A DNA stretch of 64,000 bases from NCBI GenBank assembly GCA_023231475.1, contig JALJEE010001228.1, positions 1 to 64,000 on the forward strand. Direction: 5' to 3'. The notes under the pieces were generated by a model that saw only the letters and a list, made by a program, of their open reading frames with translations, was not told the DNA's origin and ran no database searches. Of this stretch, positions 52,201 to 62,085 are shown piece by piece. A program made the translations under genes and the position numbers. The number at the start of each line of letters is the position of its first letter. Position 1 is the first letter of the stretch. Source of the stretch: Seison nebaliae. Taxonomy: Eukaryota; Rotifera; Pararotatoria; Seisonacea; Seisonidae.

Positions 52201-53954
52201 TTGATGATTAATTGGAGGAACTTTGTAATTCATTTGATTATATGGAACCGGTTTATTATCATATAAAGGAAATGATAATTCCTGATATTTCATTATCTCC
52301 TTATTCGACACTATATCAGATCGATAATTATTATCATTCACCATATGATATTGATTGTTGGGTTGCTGATAATATTGTGGAGTCATATAATTATTGGTCT
52401 GATTTAAATTATTATAATTATTTTGACTATAATTATTTACGATTTGAGGTGGTGGTATATTTATGGATTCTTCAAAATATTTCGTTTGAGATGATTGATT
52501 ATCATACTCTATAGAATGTCTCTCTTGTGGATATTCTGGGGGATTAGGATAATGTGGAGGTGGTCGATATTGTTGTTGACATGGTGGTGGATATGAAGAT
52601 TGATACTGACCAAATTGATTCGTCATATTCTTCTGACAATGATATTTTTGTGGTTGCATTCGATATTGAGAATGAAAATGACATGGCTTATCATCTGGTG
52701 GTGGTTGATATCGATCATATTGAAACGATTGATCAAATTGATGATGGTGATGATGATGATGCAAATTATGAAAATTCTGCTGATTCGAATGATATCGAAT
52801 ATCTGATTGATGTGTTTGATCTGAAAAAGATCGTTGTTGAATATTATATGGTTGATGATAATATCCAGGATTGGTATTAGATTGCTGATGAGAATTATGA
52901 GTGACTACTAATTTCATTAAATTTTGATGATGGAATTCCTTCTCTTGTTTCAATTTCCGTTCATATTCCAATTGATGTTGAATTCGTCTGTCCATCTGTT
53001 TTTGAATTCTCAAATGAGTCTTATTTATTTCTTCGCCACAATCCATGAAATTTTTGGATATTTGCGCCTGATGGAATATGGTGGCATTAGCACGCATCGA
53101 TTTCTGAGTCAATGCAGACATTCCATTATTTTTATTCATCATAAAATCGGAATTCGATCGATTATTTGGAGCCATTAAACCATCAGGGAAATTTTCCGAA
53201 ATATTTTTCCGTTCTAAAGAAACAGTGTCCAATTCCTCTTTCGAGCCCATTTGATTGACAACATAAGAATTTAAATGATTCGTTTTCATCATTCTTTCAT
53301 CACCATCATCAATTCCATCAATGAAATTCTCTCCATACAATTCAGACTTATTTACTTTACCAGGTTTGATCTCATATAACATTTTCTTATCACCACATAA
53401 TTCGAAAGACAAATTCCAATAAAGTAATTTGGCTAATGAATCAGGATTTAAACCGATTTCCTTCATCGCTCCTGAAATACATGGATCCATCATTTCTGTA
53501 AAAAAAATCATCAATTATTAATTCCATGGTAATCATTCTAACGTTTATCTGATGAAATGATACAACATCGATAACCAGATCCACGATCAACTTCATTCGG
53601 ATACCAATGTGAAGCGAATTTCTTACTAAATCTCCGTCGTAATGCCTGATATAAAGCGATCTTTAATATCTGTAACAATTCACCATTTTTCAATTGAGCT
53701 TCCGAGTAGAATTTCTTGTCATGAGGTATGAGTCGTTGTTTGGGAATACTTCGCCGCTCCGTCTTCTCATGGAGATGAGCACAAGTCGTTCGTTGCTCCA
53801 ATTCATCCAAACGTTTTTGAAACGGTTTTACCATGGTAAAATATTCGAATATTAAATGAGTGATATAAACACAAGTCACTTCAATTTCCTCCAAATGTTC
53901 CATATCTAATGGATCATTGAAATTCCGAATGACATTGCGTAATGTGGAATTCAT
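49219..53954 (-). CDS. Giant BTG/Tob-family protein, 1,528 aa
   Basis: Exons 53954-53543, 53495-50633, 50577-50118, 50070-49219; introns of 47, 55 and 47 nt; phases agree. The APRO (BTG/Tob) domain is N-terminal. Helix-like EEIEVTCVYITHLIFEYF is followed by an ~60-residue charged insertion, then LRRRFSKKFASHWYPNEV, GSGYRCCII, and DPCISGAMKEIGLNPDSL after the first intron. Family BTG/Tob proteins are anti-proliferative adaptors binding the CAF1/CCR4-NOT deadenylase. The remaining ~1,300 residues are low complexity (Gln, Asn, His, Tyr, Pro, Ser), with His-Gln-rich blocks. One more ordered part (about residues 770-900) contains DIRIWIDPGKVTIRIMDE, resembling BTG box B, and a C-x-x-C-containing stretch (TKCLRCRQIF). 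Usual family length is 150-350 residues, so this is extreme. Confidence 0.75.
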
Positions 53955-54957
53955 ATTCTTCCCACGAAGTTGTTGAGAATACGAATAATGGAAAATTTAA
54001 TACTCCTATCGATAATTCTATTCACATTCCACTAATGAAAAAAACAAATTGAAATTTAATTCTTTTGACAAAATGAAATTGTCATTGTCGATTGTGAAGG
54101 TGAAGATGTGAAGGATTGGAATATTTATAATATTCTTTCGGAAAAAATGCGCTCGATAAAATTGAAAATTAATTATTCAAACTTGGCAGTTATCCATTAG
54201 TTTCCAATTTATTGAATTAATGAATTATTAAATAAACGCTCGACTAATGAACGCTTGACACATCAGAAAATATCGTTAAAACAATTAATTGAGGAAATTT
54301 CCAATTGAACAATTCTTTTAAATTTAAATAGAATAAAAATAAACTTCTCACAATTTTACAAGAATATTTATAGATAAAAAATTTATCTGTATTCGTAAAC
54401 TCATATTTTACTTGTTCTTACAAAAAACATATAAGTCTGTAAATTGTAGTGTATAACTTGTGAGATAAAATAAAATAAATTAGATAAATTTTACAACTTA
54501 TTACACATATAGTGATTGCTATTTTTAGATCAAAAAAAAATATATTTTTTTTATTGAAATAAATTGACATTTAATGGATAATTATTTGTTTGTTACTTTT
54601 AAACTCATATCAGATTTGTTGGGAAAAGAGAGGTGAAATATGAATTTAACAAGTAGTAGATATGTTATTTAGGAATGATCAATTTATCATTCGGAAAGTA
54701 TTGTTCAAATGACGGAAAAGGTCAAATTCAGTTCATAATGCAAAAAAGTTGCAACTGGAAAATAGGGTCCAAATAATTTTTGAAATTAATTCGAAATATC
54801 TCAGAATTAGAAGAAGAGATTATAAATTTAGAATTGAGGAGAAATATTGATGGAATTAGTGGAAGAAGGGTGAAAGAAAAAATTGTTTTAAGTGTAAATG
54901 TTTATTGATGATGAGAATGAAAGTAGAAAAAAAAATAGAGAATTAATTGATTAAATA
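53955..54957. other. Spacer between BTG/Tob and Ras-like genes
   Basis: About 1 kb of very AT-rich DNA, with poly-A/T runs near 54530-54560. It contains the promoter side of the BTG/Tob gene and the 3' side of the Ras-like gene. No further gene seen. Confidence 0.45.
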
Positions 54958-55682
54958 CTATGAAACTAGACATTGACTGCATTTGACCGTTTGCTTTCCA
55001 ATTTGTTGTTTATCTCGTAAATCGTTCCTAAAAAAATTAATTGAAAATCAATTCATTAATTGTCCTAACAATATTAGTCGTGTTATCTGAACGAACACAT
55101 TGTCCACATTGTATCGAGTTTTCGCGCTCGTTTCCATTAGACCCACATTGATATTTTGTGAGAGTGCCTTGATAGTCTCAATAGTGACTCGTTCTTGATC
55201 GGTAGAATGTAAATCGTGTTTGTTAGCAATAAGCAACATCGGAACTTTTTGTGTTTCTTTTATTCGACAAATGAAATTGTGATATCGATACACTTCTTTC
55301 GCGCTGTTCAAAAAGAATTTTAAGGAAAATTAATTGAAAAAGACGAACCTGTTAATATCATCAATTGACATGACGATAAGGAAACCGTGACCGATTCTGA
55401 TTAAGTGTTCGATAACTGATAAATATTCGTCTTGACCAGCTGTGTCATAAATGACTAGACGGACATCTCGATCGTCGATGTGGATAGTTTGCATGAATTT
55501 ATCTTCGATTGTCGGATCATAATTCTCTAGGAAATATTGCTATTTGGAGAGATTAGGAAGGAGAAATTTTAGAGAAATGGAACATGAATATATTGTATTG
55601 TGAGGGCACTCTTACCCACGAAACAATGTCCAAGAACAACGATGTTGAGTGGGACATTATTCTTTAACGAATCCTTCTTCAT
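54958..55682 (-). CDS. Divergent Ras-family small GTPase with CAAX box, 197 aa
   Basis: Four exons: 55682-55584, 55539-55349, 55303-55070, 55027-54958; introns of 44, 45 and 42 nt; phases agree, 197 residues. Order of motifs: P-loop LNIVVLGHCFVGKSALTIQYI, switch I NYDPTIED, DTAGQDEY (switch II), the guanine-specificity ANKHD, and ETSAK. The C-terminus is KCSQCLVS: a CAAX box (CLVS) for prenylation with an upstream Cys that could be palmitoylated. Compared with the Ras P-loop G-A-G-G-V-G-K-S, here it is G-H-C-F-V-G-K-S, so both glycines equivalent to Gly12 and Gly13 are replaced by Cys and Phe. In Ras, changes there usually block GAP-stimulated hydrolysis. Closest to the Ras/Rap/R-Ras/DiRas branch, not Rho or Rab; subfamily undecided. 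Confidence 0.88.
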
Positions 55683-56480
55683 TTTCCCTCTAATTCTTCA
55701 TAGAATTAAAAATGAGTTAACATATCTGCTTCAATGCTAGAAGATAGATTGGAGGGAAAGCAATTGAAATTGAAGTAAGAGGAGAAGAAGGTCGATGAGA
55801 AGGAAAAATAATGAAATGACATGAAACAAACGATTTCCATCGATTCATGGAAACGAGAACGTTATGTAAAAAAGAATTCTTTTGTGAAGATCACGTCGTC
55901 TGTTTCAGTCTGTGTTGGATGACGATAGAAATTTTTTATACTTATCTTATTTTGATGAGTCATCGCGAAGTTCTATCAATTTTCCAAAGGTCAAACAATA
56001 AAATGAGAAAGAATATTTTGTGAAAGAATTTTCAGAAAGAAGTAGTTAAATAAAATTTCTCTTTATTAATTCAAAATTTATTTAAACGGTAGTCAATTTC
56101 CGTTGGTAGTTCCTCTTCTTGAAACAAGTCTTACCAGCAAATATTTCTCTTCGTTCACGAGACGGAACACATAACAATGCGAAAATATCATAAGTTATTC
56201 TTCTTTTCGTCAATTCATTTCATAATTTATTTGTTCTTTTCATTCTCTTTCCCCTTTCCCTCGTCCATTTTCTCCCTGCCTTCTAAACGTCTATTGGCGT
56301 GGAAGGAACATTAATCAACGATGTTACCGAATGTTGAGTAGTTGTGATCTCGAGTAATTCTACAAGGAATGGACTCAGATAAAATTTCTTATTCATTCTT
56401 ACGAGAAAAAGAGGAATGAGTTCTTATTAGAATTGGAAGCTCATTGAGCACGTGATGAGATTGTAAGAAGAAAAATCAGA
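55683..56480. other. Divergent intergenic region, Ras-like / ACSF3
   Basis: About 800 bases between head-to-head genes; probably holds both promoters. No specific element assigned. Confidence 0.4.
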
Positions 56481-58532
56481 ATGTTACGTTCTCTGATGAG
56501 GAGAAGGAAAAAGTTCAATTTTTTTCAAATCATCAAATCCCTCCAAAAGAGACGATATCACAAAGATGAATCAATAATAATTCCGTCTTTTTGCAATGCT
56601 TTCCGTCATCGCGAGAAGATTGCAATTATTGATGAAATGAATAATATTTATAAAGCGAATAAAGTGAAAAAGTTTACTTATTTACAATTGATCAAAGTCG
56701 CTTCATATTTGGCGTTTAAATCGAAATATTTTGCTCAATATCAATTCAGTCGAGTATCGTCGAATTCTCGTTTTCTTCATTCATACGATGTAGCACACGA
56801 TATAAAATTACAACCAAAAATTGGAATATTATTAAAGAAAGATGTCAAATGGATTTCTGTATTATATGCCGGTTGGCTAAAGAAATGGTGTATTATTCCC
56901 TTATCATTGGAACAACCGAAATCTTATATCGAATATGTAATAGAAGATGCAGGAATTGATCTCGTAATTACGACGAGTGAAATTGTGGAAGAAAAAAAAT
57001 GTAAAGATTTAAAATGTGAAATATTAAAATTGGATGAACAATTTGAACAAATCCATCAACGTTATGAAATGGAAGAGAATTTGAAGGAATTGATCGACAA
57101 TACAGAAATGGATATTTCGAAAGAAGAAGGAGAGGAATTGAATTCATCAAAAGAATTCATCGAACGAATCAACGAAGAATGTACTGATCTCGCACTCACC
57201 AACTCTTATAATGACGTTCCTAATCTCATTTTGTACACGAGTGGCACAACCGGCCCACCCAAAGGTGTCACTCACACACACAATTCAATCTTCCATCAAA
57301 TGAAGACACAAATTATCGATTGGAAATGGAAAGATGACGACGTCATTCTCAACATTTTACCGCTTCACCATGTTCATGGACTTGTTAATTGTCTCCTAAC
57401 TCCATTGCATGTTGGTGCGACCGTTTGTCTAGCGTCATTTCAACCGGAACGGACGTGGGCACGATTATTGACAACACATCAACAACCGTTTGTAACGATT
57501 TTTATGGCCATTCCAACTATTTATAAGAAATTGATCGATTCACATTATAAGAGAATGGGAGGACAAAAAGAATCGTTGAAGAGAATCCATGAAATATGTC
57601 GAAATCGTATCCGTTTGATGGTTTCCGGTTCGTCACCGTTACCTGATTCCATTTTTCATGAATGGCAAAGAATTAGTGGTCATCGAATATTGGAACGATA
57701 TGGAATGACTGAAATTGGAATGGCATTAGGCAATTCATATGAAGAGGAAATGAGAAGAAAACCAGGTCATGTTGGTTTAATGATGAATGGTGTCAACATT
57801 CGAATAAGATCAACGACCGAAAAGAACAAAGGTAAATTACTACTTGATCTTCGATATGGAGATGATTTCTCCAAATTGTCAAACAAGACGATCGTCGGTG
57901 AATTGTTAGTGAAAACTCCGTCGATGTTCCAACAATATCTCAATCGACCTGAACAAACAAAAGATAGTTTAACAGATGATGGATATTTCATTACTGGTGA
58001 TACGATCGCTTGGAATCCTTATGAGAAGATGTTTTCCATGATCGGTCGGACATCAGTTGATGTGTTGAAATCGAAAGGATATAAATTATCAGCTTTAGAT
58101 ATCGAACGTGTATTACACAGTTCTCCATTATTAAATGATTGTGCTGTGGTCGGTGTCGACGATTTGACATTAGGACAAAAAATTTGTGCGATTTGTGTAA
58201 CGAATGGTGGTCTATCGGACGGTTCGTGGGAAGTGGCCAAATCCAACCATCATCTTGTGAAAAAATTAACGGAACATTGTAAAAGTCGATTGGCAGCATA
58301 TTCGTTGCCGAATGAATATATTTTTGTAAAGAATCTCCCCAGGAATACAATGGGGAAGATAAACAAGAAGGAACTCGTAGAAAAGTATTATCCATCTACC
58401 AAACCAACAGATAATGAAACAAAATATATTAGTACCAATTATTTCATCGGATCAGATTTCGTCAATGAATGTTTACCAAGTAAATCTCCATTGATTAATC
58501 ATGGTATCTCCATCTTTAACAATCGACGTTAA
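56481..58532 (+). CDS. ACSF3: Acyl-CoA synthetase family member 3 (malonyl-CoA synthetase-like), 683 aa
   Basis: Single exon, ATG at 56481, 683 residues. The very basic N-terminus (MLRSLMRRRKKFNFFQ, then QKRRYHKD) is compatible with a mitochondrial targeting signal. AMP-binding (ANL) motifs: LILYTSGTTGPPKGV at ~residue 250, LPLHHVHGLVNCLLTPL (typical of ACSF3), GSSPLP, RYGMTEIGMALGN, GYFITGDTI, IGRTSVDVLKSKGYKLSALDIE, and the C-terminal catalytic lysine in NTMGKINKKEL near residue 626. ACSF3 converts malonate or methylmalonate to the CoA ester in mitochondria. The protein is longer than usual (~575) because of an insertion around residues 170-240 (Glu/Lys-rich) and a C-terminal tail. Intronless, unlike its neighbours. 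Confidence 0.9.
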   Translation: MLRSLMRRRKKFNFFQIIKSLQKRRYHKDESIIIPSFCNAFRHREKIAIIDEMNNIYKANKVKKFTYLQLIKVASYLAFKSKYFAQYQFSRVSSNSRFLHSYDVAHDIKLQPKIGILLKKDVKWISVLYAGWLKKWCIIPLSLEQPKSYIEYVIEDAGIDLVITTSEIVEEKKCKDLKCEILKLDEQFEQIHQRYEMEENLKELIDNTEMDISKEEGEELNSSKEFIERINEECTDLALTNSYNDVPNLILYTSGTTGPPKGVTHTHNSIFHQMKTQIIDWKWKDDDVILNILPLHHVHGLVNCLLTPLHVGATVCLASFQPERTWARLLTTHQQPFVTIFMAIPTIYKKLIDSHYKRMGGQKESLKRIHEICRNRIRLMVSGSSPLPDSIFHEWQRISGHRILERYGMTEIGMALGNSYEEEMRRKPGHVGLMMNGVNIRIRSTTEKNKGKLLLDLRYGDDFSKLSNKTIVGELLVKTPSMFQQYLNRPEQTKDSLTDDGYFITGDTIAWNPYEKMFSMIGRTSVDVLKSKGYKLSALDIERVLHSSPLLNDCAVVGVDDLTLGQKICAICVTNGGLSDGSWEVAKSNHHLVKKLTEHCKSRLAAYSLPNEYIFVKNLPRNTMGKINKKELVEKYYPSTKPTDNETKYISTNYFIGSDFVNECLPSKSPLINHGISIFNNRR

Positions 58533-59616
58533 TCATCTTCTTTTCTATCGATTTCTCCAACAAGAAATATTCTCCTCCTTTTCTCTCTCTCATTTTAATC
58601 CAATTTTCAATTGAATATTATATTTCTAGTTTTCTTTTAATTGGAAATAAACTTGAATTGTCTCCAATCAAATTACTATTAACATATACAAGTTTGGAAT
58701 AGTCATCTTAAATATATCAATAAATTTCTCAAACTAATAAATAATAATTTCGAGACTAATTACAATATAGGTTATTTAAAGTTTCCATTCTACGATTGTA
58801 TGACGGTCGTTCCTTCAATTCTTTTTAAAATTAACCGAGATATAGTTACAAGAAATTGTGTTCAAGAAACAGATTAATGTTCTCATTTTTTCATTAATAT
58901 TCTAATTCTTACAGCCGACAATCATTGCTCTTTTAAATATCCAGTAATATCCAGTCTATACATGTCATAAAAGGATCATTCTAAATGGATGCTTTTTGAT
59001 GTTCTCAAAGTCTTCCTTATAATCGTTTCAAGTTTGATGTGCGTTTCAATCTGGAAACAAACACGAAAAGTCCTCGACAGGGACCATATTCATTTCTCGT
59101 TAATTTCATCGAGTAAAAATACCATATCATTACCATTAAATACCATAAAAAGTTAATTAATATTTTTTGACCTCCAACGATAATTATAACTAGAACATAA
59201 TATATAATAATATATAACATAATTCATTTAAATTATTTTAATATAATTTGTGTAAATCCTTTTAATGACTCTCGGGACTCTCGAGATTTTAATTTCATAA
59301 ATTAATTATAAAAGTGACAGTTTCAAAACATATATTAATAATTAAATGTATCGTTCTAATATGTGCTAAAGTAAGTTCTTTTAATTATAATGGAATGAAA
59401 CTGAAAAAAAGCATCAAATAATTAGATTCTAATTGATTTACGATTTCTAGTGATAGAAAGACGAGTTTTAATATTTAATCGAAGAATAATGTCAATTTAT
59501 GTCAAGATTCCAGTATGACTAAAATGTTTATGTTCAAATTTCCAACCTATTTATCTGGAGAAATATCATAATGTGTAATTGTAGTTTATTGACATATTTG
59601 TTTAAAATATGAATGA
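58533..59616. other. Spacer between ACSF3 and the seven-helix receptor
   Basis: About 1.1 kb of AT-rich DNA. AATAAA-like words follow ACSF3 (about 58645-58735). Frame 59017-59220 (minus) is not convincing. Confidence 0.45.
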
Positions 59617-60774
59617 ATGAGAAGGTCAATACCTTCTAAAAATTCGTCTAACAAAAACGATATGGAAATGTATTATATTCAAATTATCGGTCAATTTAAA
59701 TTTTCATCTCCCGATTTTATTTCATTAGAAATGACGAATTATTCTTTCACAATAGCATCAACCGACCGTCTTCTGATGAGAAATGGCGAATACATGTACT
59801 TGATAGGAACATTGAAAATTAACATAATCGTTTTCAGTGTCGTCAGTATAATTCTTCTTCTTATTTCGTTCTATTATCATACAAAACGGTTTGTGGTCTA
59901 TCGTAACCGATTACATCAAATTCAATTCAACATAAAATCATGTGCTTCTCTAACATATATTCAATTGTTGATACTCTATCGAAATGCATTTTGTTTGTTA
60001 ACTCTATCTGCAATGATAGGAGTGCAAATAATCAACTTAAATAAATTAGATACAGAAGAACTTTGCACCTACTTCGTTTTTCAAATAACTATTGGGAATG
60101 TTTCATTTTTCATAGCACAAATCATGATCAATTTCACAATTCTGGAAATATATAAAATTTTAAAAGACAATAAATCTTCTTTGTATTCCAACGATAATTA
60201 TGAATGTTCGATGGTTATTAAGATTATTAGAATATTTAGAGCACGAGACGCTACAACTTTTGAGAAGGTTGTCGGTAAATTTTCCATCGAAATGACGCTA
60301 CTCACCTTAATCATTACGCTCTTTACTCTAGACGTATTTCAGCGTGGAACATATTTGTGTAATAAAACCGTACCAAACTTTTCACATGCGGAAGATTATT
60401 TTAACTCAATAAAATTATTTGTTGTCACCGCCGTTTTTTGTATCGTCTTGGCCACCATCATTGCCTTATTCGATATTTATGAGAATTCACAATTAAAATT
60501 ACGATTTTTTTGGATCTATCAACAATTATATGCATTCCGTTTTTCTCAAATGCTTTTCTCAACAATCTCGAATCTCATTGAAGCACCGTTATTTTTTTTA
60601 ATTTGGAAATTAAGAGTGAAACCTACAACTTCTGACTCCATAGTAATTCATTCGTTTTTTGTCTTAACAGCAATTGCAAAGGGAACATCTTTCATATGCG
60701 AAACGATCTTTTTTCAAATCATCTCAAAACGACTGAGGAAAATGGCAATTCAAAATCGACAATTCTCCAATTAA
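59617..60774 (+). CDS. Seven-transmembrane chemoreceptor-like protein, 385 aa
   Basis: Single exon, ATG at 59617 (a second Met at residue 17). Seven hydrophobic segments can be placed. They are about residues 65-92 (INIIVFSVVSIILLLISF), 112-135, 148-172, 222-246, 266-288, 307-333 and 345-370, with a polar N-terminus of ~60 residues and a short basic C-tail. A TM5-TM6 loop of form N-S-Q-L-K-L-R-F-F resembles the L-x-x-R-[FY] loop signature of several nematode-type serpentine chemoreceptor families (Sra/Srab/Sre), but the match is short. No rhodopsin-like DRY or NPxxY motif is seen. A chemosensory GPCR is the best guess; the family is undecided. Confidence 0.65.
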   Translation: MRRSIPSKNSSNKNDMEMYYIQIIGQFKFSSPDFISLEMTNYSFTIASTDRLLMRNGEYMYLIGTLKINIIVFSVVSIILLLISFYYHTKRFVVYRNRLHQIQFNIKSCASLTYIQLLILYRNAFCLLTLSAMIGVQIINLNKLDTEELCTYFVFQITIGNVSFFIAQIMINFTILEIYKILKDNKSSLYSNDNYECSMVIKIIRIFRARDATTFEKVVGKFSIEMTLLTLIITLFTLDVFQRGTYLCNKTVPNFSHAEDYFNSIKLFVVTAVFCIVLATIIALFDIYENSQLKLRFFWIYQQLYAFRFSQMLFSTISNLIEAPLFFLIWKLRVKPTTSDSIVIHSFFVLTAIAKGTSFICETIFFQIISKRLRKMAIQNRQFSN

Positions 60775-61444
60775 AATTGAGAAACAGAAAATTTCATGCT
60801 TTTATAACATCATCTCAATTTGTTGCAATTTCCATTTTTCATTGGAAGTACTATTCATAAATCATTTTTATTATATTCTCTATTTAAACTTTTTAAATGA
60901 AACTATAACTTCTATTCAACAGGTGAAAGTTTACTCTATCTTAATTGCCAATCCTTATTCTTAATTCGACACAAATTACGTGATAGGATACTCACACGGG
61001 AAGTCTAAAAATTAGTCCGCCAACTGCGTACATAATGGTTTTTTGATTTTCAGCACTCTCACATCATCCTTCCTAATATGTTCTATTCCGTTCAATTCAT
61101 TCATGTTAAATTTCAGAATCAAGGAGCGGAACTCACTTTATAACTCTATAAGTTTTATGATAGGCTCAACCTCTTTTTCTGAGGATTTTATTTTAGGAGC
61201 GGAATTCATACTGTGAAAAACGCTCATTTAGCTCAAAATATATATTTGTGTAAAAAGCGCTCGTGGTGTAAATTAAAAGGGAAATGGATGATTCAGTCAA
61301 TAGCTACAACGTTTATCTTTTATACCCAGGCAATTCACCCAAGATGTTTTTCATGGAATTCGTCGAAATTCCTCCAGCTAATTGGACTCAATTTTTGAAT
61401 ATTTTCAGGAATACTATATAGAGAATGCGAGATATTCTCTGCAA
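60775..61444. other. Spacer left of the degraded transposon
   Basis: AT-rich. It contains two copies of a ggagcgga[a]ctca-like word (about 61123 and 61195) that reappear inverted inside the transposon relic (61620-61700). No gene seen. Confidence 0.35.
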
Positions 61445-62085
61445 TTATGGAACAACGATCAATGCACACTCAAGAGGACATCCCAAGAACCACCAATCTT
61501 TTGGAAGGAAATAATAACGGGTTAAAAATTTTAATACCTCACCACCATCCGACTTGTGCCATGCTTGAAAATTATTCTTAAAAGTGCTTTCAACATGAAA
61601 CGCTCGGAAATAGAAAAAATAGGGTGAGTTCTGCTCCGAACATAGAGTAAGTTCCGCTCCGAAAATAGAAAAAGGGGTGAACTGAAACGATGGTGAGTTC
61701 CACTTCGTAACCCTAAACTGCTTTTCATCCGAGAAGATTACATGATTCAATTTCGGTGTATTCTTAAGAAAGCCTCTATTCGGACCCGCTCTGCTTTGTG
61801 AGATTGAGAAAGATAGGGCTTATACTTAACCTTCTTTGCTTTGAAATTCGACCATTTTTCTGCCCACTGTTGTCTTGCTATAGCGCACTTTTCCTTCTTT
61901 CTTCAATTGATTTCAACGGAAATTCCTTCATAAATGACCTTAATCGTCTTGTGCCACGCTTTCTATCTGATCACCATTATTTTGGACATCTCCTCTTTTA
62001 CAGCCATTCCCAATTATCGGTCTAAGAAGTTTCTGTCGGTGCGCAACCTCTCTAATAGAATTACCTTCCTGATAAAGATTTAATA
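61445..62085 (-). mobile_element. Decayed Tc1/mariner-type transposase
   Basis: On the minus strand, near 62000-62085, the frame reads EVILNLYQEGNSIREVAHR, the N-terminal helix-turn-helix pattern of Tc1/mariner transposases. A frameshifted SDRKRGTRRL follows, like the GRPR-type hook. Further on, at about 61745-61710, HVIFSDEKQFRV matches the I-F-S-D-E-K-x-F core around the second DDE aspartate. Frameshifts and stops separate these parts, so it is a pseudogene. Near 61620-61700 short repeated words interrupt the similarity. Terminal inverted repeats were not identified by eye. Confidence 0.65.

Noticed and set aside
50967-53178. Plus-strand frames rich in Asp/Tyr/Ile opposite the BTG/Tob gene
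   Set aside because: Shadows of the Gln/His/Asn-rich codons on the minus strand.
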